A stretch of DNA of 49,429 nt from Flavobacteriaceae bacterium (GTDB lineage Bacteria > Bacteroidota > Bacteroidia > Flavobacteriales > Flavobacteriaceae): positions 1 through 49,429 of the forward strand of contig JAGSHF010000003.1 of the NCBI GenBank assembly GCA_023954685.1. The letters are read 5' to 3'. Made by a program: the position numbers and the translations under genes. A model generated the notes under the pieces. The model did no database searches, was not told the DNA's origin, and saw nothing but the letters and a program-made list of their open reading frames with translations. Position 1 is the stretch's first letter, and each line of letters starts with the position of its first letter. Shown here piece after piece: positions 34,849-42,753 of the stretch.

Positions 34849-36396
34849 TTAATCGTATTTTTTATCATTTGTTTTTCTTGGTAATTTTTCTTCTCGCTGC
34901 GATGTTTGCCATATAAAATAGGCAATGATCGTTGCTGCTTGTTTAAGATCCTCAGCCACCAAATGATCAAAATTATCCATGTTAGAGTGATGTGTTTTAG
35001 TAGAATACGCAATTGGTTCTTGAATGAACTGAAACCCTGGGATTCCCGCTATATCAAATGCTAAATGATCTGTACCTCCGGTGTTGCCTAAACTAATGGT
35101 GGAAGCATCTAGCTTGTGAAAAGGTTTAAACCATTCTCTAAAAATGGGAGATACCGCTTGATTACCTTGTAGGTAAATCCCTCTAATTTTTCCAGTACCA
35201 TTATCCATATTATAATAAGCTGAAACATTTTTCTGAGCTTGTTTTAATGTTGAAACACTAAACCCGTCCAAATTGGCATAATGTTTACCTACATATTTAC
35301 GTGAGCCAAAAAGCCCTTGCTCTTCACCTGTCCAAAGAGCGATTCTTAATGTACGCCTTGGTTGGATACCCGTTTCTTTGATCGTCTCTATAAGAATTCT
35401 TGCAGCTTCCATCATAACTGCTGAACCAGAGCCATTGTCGGTGGCGCCAGTGCCGGCATGCCATGAATCAAAATGAGCACCAAACATCACCACTTCATCT
35501 TTAAGATCTGTACCAGGAATTTCTGCAATAATATTGTTTTCATTGCCTTCTGGGTTTGTATATTTTGATTGAGAGTCTACGCTGAGGCTAACAGGGACTC
35601 CTTTTTGAATCATTCTAAAAATACGGTTATAGTGTTCAATTGCTAAAGTGATTTGCGGTACAACATATTTATCGTTATCACGTGCATTACCTTCGGCAGT
35701 TCTAGCCCCAGAAACAAAGACAGTTCCTAAGTCACCTTTATAACTTCTATCTAAAACAGCAATTGGTTTTTCTGCCTCTAACAATTGATAAGTTGCTTGT
35801 CTTAATGTAAGTCCAGAGTTTCTGCCAAAGCCACTAAAATTTCTTGGTGCAGGAGTATTTGCATTGGCTAATTTTAAAAGACTCTCACTATCATGACGTG
35901 TTGCTGTTGCCTCAAAAGCTTCTTCTACGGGTCTAATACTATCTAGTAAAACAAATTTTCCTGCGAGTTTGCCTTCGTATTGTTTTAAATCTTCAATTTT
36001 TTTTGCATCTAAATAAATAACGTCACCACTTCCAGTTGTAGGAGCAGACCAAGCTTTTGGATAAGCAAGAATTGGCCAATACGTTGGTGATTGGGCATGC
36101 ATTTCAAAATGTGTCATGTCCCAACCACGTCCAAAGCCCTCCCATTGTTGGAGTTCTGAATTTTTCATCCCCATTTTTGAAAGCTCATCTTTTGCCCATT
36201 CAGCTGCATTTTTGAGCCCAGTGGATCCTGTGAGGCGTTGACCGTAAACATCGGTCATCCAACTGGCTATGTCCATGACTTGGCTATTTTCCATGCCGTG
36301 TTTCTTGATTATATCAGCAATATCATCTGTTTTAGTATCTTGAGCATAGCTACTAATCGATAGCGCTATTGCAAATAGTATTAGTATTTTTTTCAT
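34849..36396 (-). CDS. Exported M28-family metallopeptidase
   Basis: A 515-residue secreted protein (signal peptide MKKILILFAIALSISSYAQ). A protease-associated-like region occupies roughly residues 130-250, and the M28 catalytic domain follows with the metal ligands: GAHFDSWHAGTGATDNGSG (His/Asp and second Asp) and the general base in LWTGEEQGLFGS. The last His ligand is likely in THHSNMDNFDH. M28 enzymes of this layout are aminopeptidases or glutamate carboxypeptidase-like. It is preceded by the DUF1684 lipoprotein (18 bases) and followed by the S10 gene. Confidence 0.92.
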   Translation of the reverse strand: MKKILILFAIALSISSYAQDTKTDDIADIIKKHGMENSQVMDIASWMTDVYGQRLTGSTGLKNAAEWAKDELSKMGMKNSELQQWEGFGRGWDMTHFEMHAQSPTYWPILAYPKAWSAPTTGSGDVIYLDAKKIEDLKQYEGKLAGKFVLLDSIRPVEEAFEATATRHDSESLLKLANANTPAPRNFSGFGRNSGLTLRQATYQLLEAEKPIAVLDRSYKGDLGTVFVSGARTAEGNARDNDKYVVPQITLAIEHYNRIFRMIQKGVPVSLSVDSQSKYTNPEGNENNIIAEIPGTDLKDEVVMFGAHFDSWHAGTGATDNGSGSAVMMEAARILIETIKETGIQPRRTLRIALWTGEEQGLFGSRKYVGKHYANLDGFSVSTLKQAQKNVSAYYNMDNGTGKIRGIYLQGNQAVSPIFREWFKPFHKLDASTISLGNTGGTDHLAFDIAGIPGFQFIQEPIAYSTKTHHSNMDNFDHLVAEDLKQAATIIAYFIWQTSQREEKLPRKTNDKKYD

Positions 36397-36414
36397 GTTG
36401 GTATATGATTGTGA

Positions 36415-37299
36415 TTAGTTAATTAGTTTCATTGTTTCTCCAGCACTTATTTTAAAAGGCAAAACATTTTGACGTGGCGGGTAAAGACATGTTGTAAATT
36501 CTGAAAAGGCACAGGGTGGATTATAAAGTTTGTTAAAATCGATCATGACGACACCGTCTGTCTCAGGTAAATCTAAATACATGTATCGACCTCCACCATA
36601 TGTGTTTTCAACAGAAGATTCATCACTTACCATAGTAAAACCATTTTCACCAACATCTAAAGTATAAGATTCCTCTTTATATATAAATGTTACTTTGCCT
36701 ATAAAATCAACGCTACGCTTACCGTCTACTTCCGCTTTTACTACTTCTGATTTTAGACTTTTAAAATATGAAAACTGAGCTTCAAAGATAAATTCCGAAT
36801 TCAATTCAAACCATTCATAACCTTTAAAGGCATTAATAAATGGATTCTTTGCATCCCAGACTCTTAGGTATTTTTGACCTGATCTCGTAATAATCTGCCA
36901 ACTTAAGCGGTTATGTTTTATTTTTTGAGAACTACCATATTTATCAAAGTTTAAACTAGTATTAACAATACTATCCTTCGCATTAGACTTGATAACAATG
37001 TTTTCTGAAGCATTAAATATCAAACGGTTATTATCTACTATAATACTGCCAATTGTTTTAGGGATATCATCAATATTAAAAACAAAAGTGTTTTTTTTAT
37101 CACTGCCAAATGTGGTTGTGTCATCTTCTATTTTATATAAAGCAATTAATTGAAGATAATTGTTTTTGCGCTCTTTTGTTTTGGAGTCTAAAAATGCTTT
37201 CCAATTATATTGATATGCACTATCAATTACAAAACGTTGATTTTCTTTTTTGCAAGATGCAAGTAAAAAAACAATCAATACAATTTGTAAATATTTCAT
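36415..37299 (-). CDS. DUF1684 family lipoprotein
   Basis: A ~294-residue protein with lipoprotein signal MKYLQIVLIVFLLASCKK. The body matches DUF1684 (COG3358): FGSDKKNTFVF near residue 70, the QIITRSGQKYLRVWDAKNPF stretch, a conserved RYMYLDLPETDGVVMIDFNKLYNPPCAFSEFTTCLYPP C-terminal motif, and a final LPFKISAGE. The function of the family is unknown. The ATG at 37299 is chosen; the ORF-track start three codons upstream is a TTG. It is the first gene of the five-gene operon with two peptidases, a cyclophilin and a nitrilase. Confidence 0.85.
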   Translation of the reverse strand: MKYLQIVLIVFLLASCKKENQRFVIDSAYQYNWKAFLDSKTKERKNNYLQLIALYKIEDDTTTFGSDKKNTFVFNIDDIPKTIGSIIVDNNRLIFNASENIVIKSNAKDSIVNTSLNFDKYGSSQKIKHNRLSWQIITRSGQKYLRVWDAKNPFINAFKGYEWFELNSEFIFEAQFSYFKSLKSEVVKAEVDGKRSVDFIGKVTFIYKEESYTLDVGENGFTMVSDESSVENTYGGGRYMYLDLPETDGVVMIDFNKLYNPPCAFSEFTTCLYPPRQNVLPFKISAGETMKLIN

Positions 37300-37448
37300 G
37301 GTTAGCAAATGAGCCTAGAAAGTTAAAGAATTTAAATTAAAAGATTTTGAGATATATTAATTTTATTAGAATTACCTTGGTATCGGTAACTTTTTTCATT
37401 TAGATTCGTCATAAAGTTATTAAACTAAAATGAGGTTAATTTTATTAG

Positions 37449-37997
37449 ATGAAACTATTTGCAAAGGAAGTTGTGAGTTCAATAAAAAATATAGGTGCTA
37501 TAGCGCCAAGTTCTAAGTATTTAGCAAAGGATATAATTAAGCATATAGATTTTAAAGAAAATCAAGTTATCTTAGAATTTGGTTGTGGTAATGGGGCAAT
37601 AACAAGACAAGTTTTAAAACAAATACCTGCTAGCTCTAGATTAATTTCACTTGAAATTAATGAACCATTTTTAAAACATTGTCAAAATTCATTTAGTATT
37701 TACAAAAATTTTGAAATTTATAATCATTCAGCTATTGAGTTTGATGTGCTTTTAAAACAATTACAAATAGAAAAAGTAGATTACTTAATTTCTAGTTTAC
37801 CTCTTGCTATTTTGCCAAAAACAGATTTGGATGACTTGTTTAAAAAAATACCCAATTACCTAGAAAACAATGGAAGCTTTCTACAATATCAATATAGTTT
37901 GAATAAATACAAGTATTTGAAAACAGTATTTGATTCTGTAAAGTTAGATTTTACACCAATAAATTTGCCCCCAGCATTTATTTATAGATGCGTATAA
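37449..37997 (+). CDS. Class I SAM-dependent methyltransferase
   Basis: A 182-residue cytoplasmic protein. SAM-binding motif I is ILEFGCGNGAITRQVLKQI (about residues 36-55), motif II includes LISLEINEPFLKHC, and ISSLPLAILPK is the post-II NPPY-like segment. The layout resembles small phospholipid N-methyltransferase/KsgA-like proteins that begin with a helix reading FAKEVVSSIKNIGAIAPSSKYLAKDI. The substrate is not determined. It stands alone between the DUF1684 operon (divergent, ~150 bases) and a 504-base non-coding stretch. Confidence 0.85.
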   Translation: MKLFAKEVVSSIKNIGAIAPSSKYLAKDIIKHIDFKENQVILEFGCGNGAITRQVLKQIPASSRLISLEINEPFLKHCQNSFSIYKNFEIYNHSAIEFDVLLKQLQIEKVDYLISSLPLAILPKTDLDDLFKKIPNYLENNGSFLQYQYSLNKYKYLKTVFDSVKLDFTPINLPPAFIYRCV

Positions 37998-38322
37998 AAG
38001 TTTATTCTTTGACTTACGCTTAGCTTTAAAATCATCACTAGCTTGTACAAACGCTATTTCATTAGTATCACTATCTTCCTTTCAACAAATTTTAAGCCCT
38101 TAAGAGTTTTAAAATTTAATTTTTGCTGTGTTATAAGTCTTAGCTCATATTCTTGTTAACCTAAAAAAACTTTTGTCTTTATCAACTATGGCAACATCAA
38201 GCCCAGCCTTAGGGATAGTTTATATATTGGTATCAAAATTTTTATCAATGTTTTATAGGAGAACATCTTCTTTTGCTGAAAAATTGATAATCTAGACCCG
38301 GAATAAAAGTAGAACGATTCAT
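37998..38322 (-). pseudogene. Possible decayed minus-strand gene
   Basis: The largest gene-free stretch in the window. Read on the minus strand, protein-like pieces appear: MNRSTFIPGLDYQFFSK from 38322, then after a +1 shift TIPKAGLDVAIVDKDKSFFR and, in that same frame, KEDSDTNEIAFVQASDDFKA. Several in-frame stops separate them. In DNA this AT-rich stops are expected by chance, so this may be a gene remnant or simply non-coding. No family was recognised. Confidence 0.22.
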
Positions 38323-38501
38323 TTTTTCATTTGTCAAGTTTAAATGAAGGTTGTTAAGAGGGAAGGGGTGATTGAGTTTCTTTTTTTATTTATAGTTAAT
38401 AATATTACAGGTCATCCGTCAAAAATTACAGTTGGGTAAAATGCTTTTTAAAATAGAATGATGCTGTTGCATATTTGTACCATAATTAAAAATCATTAAT
38501 C
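38323..38501. other. Intergenic region upstream of the 2TM signalling operon
   Basis: The rest of the 37998-38501 gap. A CATATTTG close to the -7 consensus lies about 28 bases before the ATG at 38502 and may be the promoter of the operon. No hairpin, tRNA or other RNA was recognised. Confidence 0.35.
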
Positions 38502-39119
38502 ATGCAAAAACTAATAATTATCACAATGATGTTTGTCACAGCACTTGTCACATCACAAACCAATTATGAAAAAGGAATGCAAAAGGCCTTTGAGCTTTGG
38601 AGTACAAATCCTATCGAAGCCTCTAATTTATTTGAACGTATAGCAACAGCAGAAACTGACAATTGGTTGCCCCCATATTATGCTGCACAAGTTTTAATTG
38701 TTGATAGCTTTAATGAGAAAGACAAAGAAAAACTTGAAGCTAAATTAAATAAAGCTCAGGATTTAGTATATGACGCCTCGGCTATTTCAAAACAAAATTC
38801 AGAAATTTTGGTACTTCAAGCGATGTTACATACTGCGTATGTCGCTTATGACGGGGCAAACTATGGGATGAAACTTTCTCCTAAAATCACTGCACTCTAT
38901 GCACAAGCAAAACAAATAGATCCGAAAAATCCTAGAGTGATATTTGGAAAAGCAGAGTGGGATATGGGTAGTGCTCAGTTTTTTGGACAAGACACAGCTC
39001 CATTTTGTAAAGATATTGAGAGTGCCTTGGAACTTTTTGCTAACTTTAAACCAGAAACTCAATTTCACCCGAATTGGGGAAAAGATAGAGCTGAACAAGT
39101 ACTAAATAACTGCAAATAA
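38502..39119 (+). CDS. Exported TPR-like helical protein of unknown function
   Basis: A 205-residue protein with a signal peptide (MQKLIIITMMFVTALVTSQ). The rest is helical with TPR-like spacing (KGMQKAFELWSTNPIEASNLFERIATAE, ... LYAQAKQIDPKNPRVIFGKAEWDMG). TPR proteins serve as binding scaffolds; no partner can be named. It precedes the LytS-type kinase by 9 bases and so appears to be the first gene of that operon, which would make it a candidate extracytoplasmic component of the signalling system. That link is inferred from position only. Confidence 0.75.
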   Translation: MQKLIIITMMFVTALVTSQTNYEKGMQKAFELWSTNPIEASNLFERIATAETDNWLPPYYAAQVLIVDSFNEKDKEKLEAKLNKAQDLVYDASAISKQNSEILVLQAMLHTAYVAYDGANYGMKLSPKITALYAQAKQIDPKNPRVIFGKAEWDMGSAQFFGQDTAPFCKDIESALELFANFKPETQFHPNWGKDRAEQVLNNCK

Positions 39120-39128
39120 AAATTAGAA

Positions 39129-40520
39129 ATGAAGAAGCTTATTAGAATAGTATCCATTAGCCTTTTGATCGCTTTCATATTATTTATTATAGATATATTA
39201 TTTGATTACGCTTCAAATAAAGATCTTGATTATAATTTTAAACCGATTGAGATCTTTGGCTTCGGTTTTATGTATAGTGCAATACTAGTTAAGACTTATG
39301 GTTATTTTGTAATGTATAGTTTGCCATTGACAATAGTAAATTCTTCATATTTTGCATATTTAAATCATCAAGTAGTTTGGAATCGATATAAGAAATACCG
39401 TCTAGCCATTGGTTTTTGTGGTTCTGTTATAATCACAATTGGGACGCTTTTTTTAGTAAGAATATTTCATAGAATGGTTTTGGATGGTGTTAGTTATGAT
39501 GAATTTCTGGACACCGAGAGATTAACGTTTTATTATACGGCGCTGATAATAACAATTGTGGCATCATTATTTTTTCATGCCTTTTATTTTTATCAACAGT
39601 TACAAAAGAATAAGATAAAAGAGCAAAAAGTAATAGCAGGTACAGCAAGTGCTAAATTTGATGCTTTAAAAAATCAGTTGGACCCTCATTTTCTATTTAA
39701 TAGTTTAAATGTACTCACGAGTTTAATTGAAGAAAACCCTGAAAATGCACAAAAATTTACAACGAGCCTTTCTAAAGTATATCGTTATGTGCTGGAACAA
39801 AAGAACAAAGAGTTAGTGACTGTTGATGAAGAATTGGCATTTGCAAAAACCTATATGTCGCTCTTAAAAATGCGCTTTGAGGATAGTATTATTTTTGAAA
39901 TTCCAAAAGCTGCGTTAAATCCAGAAAGTAAGGTTGTACCATTATCACTTCAACTATTATTAGAGAATGCTGTGAAGCATAATATGGTAACAACCAGTAA
40001 ACCATTGCATATTAAAATATTTGAGAAGAACGGTTTGTTGGTTGTTGAAAATAATTTACAACTTAAACAAATCGTGAAAAAAAGTAGTGGTGTTGGTTTA
40101 GAAAATATTAGACAGCGCTATGATTTATTAACAGATAAAAAAGTAAATATCAATCAACAAGCTGAAAGTTTTGCAGTAGCAATACCGGTGCTTACAAAAC
40201 AAATATCAATCATGAGAACGCAAACAAAAGAGCAATATGACGATAGTTATGTCCGTGCTCGTAAACACGTAGAAGAAGTAAAAGAATTTTATTACAGCCT
40301 AATTTCATATGTTGTAGTTATACCATTTTTAGCATTCATAAATTACTGGACATCCTGGCATTATCAGTGGTTTTGGTGGCCAATGTTTGGTTGGGGAATC
40401 GGGTTAACTTTTCACGCATACAAAGTATATGTTAACGATGGTGTGTTAGGTCGTAATTGGGAGCGCAAGAAAATTGAAGAATTAATGAGAGAAGAAGAAA
40501 AAAATAACCGTTGGAATTAA
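39129..40520 (+). CDS. LytS-type sensor histidine kinase with C-terminal 2TM domain
   Basis: A 463-residue membrane kinase. Residues ~5-155 hold four transmembrane helices; the His_kinase domain follows with phosphoacceptor His187 in LDPHFLFNSLN and RYVLEQKNKELVTVDEEL. The ATP-binding part is abbreviated, with the N box LQLLLENAVKHN and the G box SSGVGLENIRQRYDLL. A 2TM module is appended at ~366-463 (YVRARKHVEEVKEFYYSLISY ... GRNWERKKIEEL). The partner is the LytTR regulator five genes downstream; three free 2TM proteins lie between. The signal is unknown. Confidence 0.92.
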   Translation: MKKLIRIVSISLLIAFILFIIDILFDYASNKDLDYNFKPIEIFGFGFMYSAILVKTYGYFVMYSLPLTIVNSSYFAYLNHQVVWNRYKKYRLAIGFCGSVIITIGTLFLVRIFHRMVLDGVSYDEFLDTERLTFYYTALIITIVASLFFHAFYFYQQLQKNKIKEQKVIAGTASAKFDALKNQLDPHFLFNSLNVLTSLIEENPENAQKFTTSLSKVYRYVLEQKNKELVTVDEELAFAKTYMSLLKMRFEDSIIFEIPKAALNPESKVVPLSLQLLLENAVKHNMVTTSKPLHIKIFEKNGLLVVENNLQLKQIVKKSSGVGLENIRQRYDLLTDKKVNINQQAESFAVAIPVLTKQISIMRTQTKEQYDDSYVRARKHVEEVKEFYYSLISYVVVIPFLAFINYWTSWHYQWFWWPMFGWGIGLTFHAYKVYVNDGVLGRNWERKKIEELMREEEKNNRWN

Positions 40521-40531
40521 ACTTAGAAATT

Positions 40532-40858
40532 ATGGACTATTCAGATAAAGAAAAGAAATATATAAAAGTTAAGGCTCGCGTTGAAAAACTAAGGTCATTT
40601 TACACCCATCTCACGGTATATATGGTTGTTAATGGAATTATTTATTCGATAAGAATTGTTAAAAATTTTCTCCGAGGAGAATCATTTATGGATGCCATTT
40701 TTGACTTTAGTATTTCTGGTATATGGTTGGTATGGGGAATTGTTTTAATTATACATGCCTTTTCAGTGTTTGGATTGCCACATATATTAGGTAACAATTG
40801 GGAAGAGGAAAAGATTAAGCAATTTATGGAAGAAGATAAACATAATAATTTTAAATAA
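40532..40858 (+). CDS. 2TM domain protein (copy 1)
   Basis: A ~108-residue protein from the ATG at 40532; the track start at 40511 is a TTG overlapping the kinase gene. Two transmembrane helices are bracketed by a basic N-terminal helix (KKYIKVKARVEKLRSFYTHLTVYMVVN) and the closing motif GNNWEEEKIKQFM. The same frame of motifs ends the upstream kinase, so the module is shared. The free proteins may pair with the kinase in the membrane. No enzymatic motif is present. Spacing to the neighbours is 11 and 6 bases. Confidence 0.85.
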   Translation: MDYSDKEKKYIKVKARVEKLRSFYTHLTVYMVVNGIIYSIRIVKNFLRGESFMDAIFDFSISGIWLVWGIVLIIHAFSVFGLPHILGNNWEEEKIKQFMEEDKHNNFK

Positions 40859-40864
40859 AAGAAA

Positions 40865-41218
40865 ATGAAAAAGGATAATATAGAACCGTATAGAGAGGAG
40901 CAATCATGGAATGATTATAAAAAAGAAGAAGCTTATTTAAGAGCAAAAAAGAAACTGGATAAACTCATTGGGTTTTATTGGCACCTTGCAGTTTATATCG
41001 TTATAAATACATTTTTAATTATATTGATAACCACTAACTCAGATCAAGGTTTTTGGAATTTTGGAACTTTCGCAACTCCATTTTTTTGGGGCATAGGACT
41101 GCTTTTTCATTTTCTTGGCGTTTTTGGACCAGATTTTGTTTTCGGTAAAAATTGGGAAGAGAAAAAAATGAAAGAATACATGGAAAAAGATAAGGAAGAA
41201 TACAAACGTTTTCAATAA
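40865..41218 (+). CDS. 2TM domain protein (copy 2)
   Basis: A 117-residue protein with a charged 25-residue N-terminal extension, then AYLRAKKKLDKLIGFYWHLAVYIVIN, a second helix (FFWGIGLLFHFLGVFG), and the closing FGKNWEEKKMKEYM. It is the best match to the 2TM consensus among the three free copies. The acidic/basic tail (EKDKEEYKRFQ) is cytoplasmic if both termini face inward, as expected. It is 6 bases from both neighbours, within the kinase-regulator operon. Confidence 0.87.
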   Translation: MKKDNIEPYREEQSWNDYKKEEAYLRAKKKLDKLIGFYWHLAVYIVINTFLIILITTNSDQGFWNFGTFATPFFWGIGLLFHFLGVFGPDFVFGKNWEEKKMKEYMEKDKEEYKRFQ

Positions 41219-41224
41219 AACATT

Positions 41225-41515
41225 ATGAATAAAAAGTATCTTCAAGCCAAGAAAAGAGTGAGGTCATTACAGTATTTTTATATTCATTTATTTTTATTTC
41301 TAATTGTAAATATTGCGTTAATGTTCAAACTTATTTTATTGGAAAAAGATGAAAGTTTAAACTTTTTTGTTTGGGTAGTTTTGAATTTTATGGTGACTTG
41401 GAGTATTGTAATGCTTGTTCATGTTTGGCTTATCTTTAAAGATAGTATTATTTTTAGTAGAGCCTATCAAAATAAGCTAACTCAGGAACTTATGAAAGCG
41501 AATCAAAAAGAATAG
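41225..41515 (+). CDS. 2TM domain protein (copy 3, divergent)
   Basis: A 96-residue protein that keeps the opening motif (KYLQAKKRVRSLQYFYIHLFLFLIVN) and the two helices, but whose ending, FSRAYQNKLTQELM, has lost the GxNWEE signature seen in the other copies. It may have a separate role or be under weaker constraint. It lies 6 bases after copy 2 and 2 bases before the DUF2306-like gene. Confidence 0.78.
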   Translation: MNKKYLQAKKRVRSLQYFYIHLFLFLIVNIALMFKLILLEKDESLNFFVWVVLNFMVTWSIVMLVHVWLIFKDSIIFSRAYQNKLTQELMKANQKE

Positions 41516-41517
41516 AT

Positions 41518-41991
41518 ATGCTTAATGATATTATTCATAGCAATATAGGTTGGTTTCATTTTATTACATCAGTATTGGCTTTATTAACGGGTACTATTGT
41601 GTTACTTAATGAAAAAGGAACAGGGTTTCACAAAAAGATAGGCTATGTTTATGTCATTTCAATGTTTGCCTTAAACTTTAGTTCTTTTTTTATTGTTAGT
41701 TTTGGAGGATTTAGCATATTTCATTTTTTTGCAATTGTGAGCTTATTAACGGTTCTTGGAGGTATGAGAGCGGTTTGGTTAAGGCATGTAAATTGGCTGG
41801 TAGCCCATTATTATTTTATGAGTTGGTCTGTAGTTGGATTGTATGCTGCGCTTTGGTCAGAAATTGGAACGCGATTTACATCAAATATGAAAGATTTCTG
41901 GTGGGTTGTAGTTTTGGTAACGGTGCTTACCATTGCAATTGGGGCGAGAATAATAAATAAAAACGGAAAAAAATTAAATTTAAGATCATGA
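41518..41991 (+). CDS. DUF2306 family membrane protein
   Basis: A 157-residue protein with four predicted transmembrane helices and the family pattern WFHFITSVLALLTGTIVLLNEKGTGFHKKIGYVYVISM, followed by RHVNWLVAHYYFMSWSVVGLYAA. Conserved His residues in and near the helices (His15, His38, His102) recall haem- or quinone-linked membrane proteins, but no function is established. Its stop overlaps the LytTR regulator start (ATGA), so the two are translationally coupled. Confidence 0.82.
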   Translation: MLNDIIHSNIGWFHFITSVLALLTGTIVLLNEKGTGFHKKIGYVYVISMFALNFSSFFIVSFGGFSIFHFFAIVSLLTVLGGMRAVWLRHVNWLVAHYYFMSWSVVGLYAALWSEIGTRFTSNMKDFWWVVVLVTVLTIAIGARIINKNGKKLNLRS

Positions 41992-42743
41992 ATGTAATAA
42001 TTATTGAAGACGAAAAACCATCGGCAAGACGCTTACAGCGTATGCTAAATAATTTAGACATTAATGCTGAGGTCATGCTGCATTCTGTTGAAGAATCGAT
42101 GGTATGGTTTCAAGAGAACAAACACCCAGATCTTATTTTTTTAGACATACAATTAAGTGATGGTTTATCTTTTGAAATTTTTGAAGAAATAGATATTCAA
42201 TCTGCTGTAATTTTTACAACTGCTTATGATGAATATGCTTTGCAAGCCTTCAAATTAAATAGTATCGATTATTTACTGAAACCTATTGATGATGAAGACC
42301 TTAAAAAAGCGATGGGTAAGTATAAAGACCGCGTGCCAGTAATGAATAAAGTTACACTTGATTTTAATGATATTAAAAACTTGTTAATCAATCCAATAGA
42401 CAGGGAATATAAAAAAAGATTTTCTATTAAAGTTGGGCAGCATTTAAAGCTTGTAAATATTGACGATATAGAATGTTTTTATAGCGAGAATAAAGGGACT
42501 TATTTGTATACGACAGAAGGAAGAAACTATTTGTTAGATACAACTTTGGAGCAGTTAATAGATGAATTAGAACCGGAAAAATTCTTTAGAATAAATAGAA
42601 AATTTTTTATAAATATTAACGCTATCAAGGACATGGTGAGTTATACCAATTCGCGATTACAAGTTAAACTTCAAACCTATAAGGATCAAGATGTCATAGT
42701 AGCAAGAGAACGGGTTAAAGATTTTAAGGATTGGTTGGAGTAA
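41988..42743 (+). CDS. LytTR-family response regulator
   Basis: A 251-residue regulator with a receiver domain (IIEDEKPSARRLQRML at the start, phosphoacceptor Asp53 in LIFLDIQLSDG, LKPI as the Lys switch) and a C-terminal LytTR DNA-binding domain (about 140-250: RFSIKVGQHLKLVNIDDIECFYSE, RNYLLDTTLEQL, FFRINRKFFININAI). It is the output partner of the LytS-type kinase at the head of the operon and overlaps the DUF2306-like gene. Target promoters are not known; autoregulation is possible. Confidence 0.93.
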   Translation: MNVIIIEDEKPSARRLQRMLNNLDINAEVMLHSVEESMVWFQENKHPDLIFLDIQLSDGLSFEIFEEIDIQSAVIFTTAYDEYALQAFKLNSIDYLLKPIDDEDLKKAMGKYKDRVPVMNKVTLDFNDIKNLLINPIDREYKKRFSIKVGQHLKLVNIDDIECFYSENKGTYLYTTEGRNYLLDTTLEQLIDELEPEKFFRINRKFFININAIKDMVSYTNSRLQVKLQTYKDQDVIVARERVKDFKDWLE

Positions 42744-42753
42744 TTGACTATAG

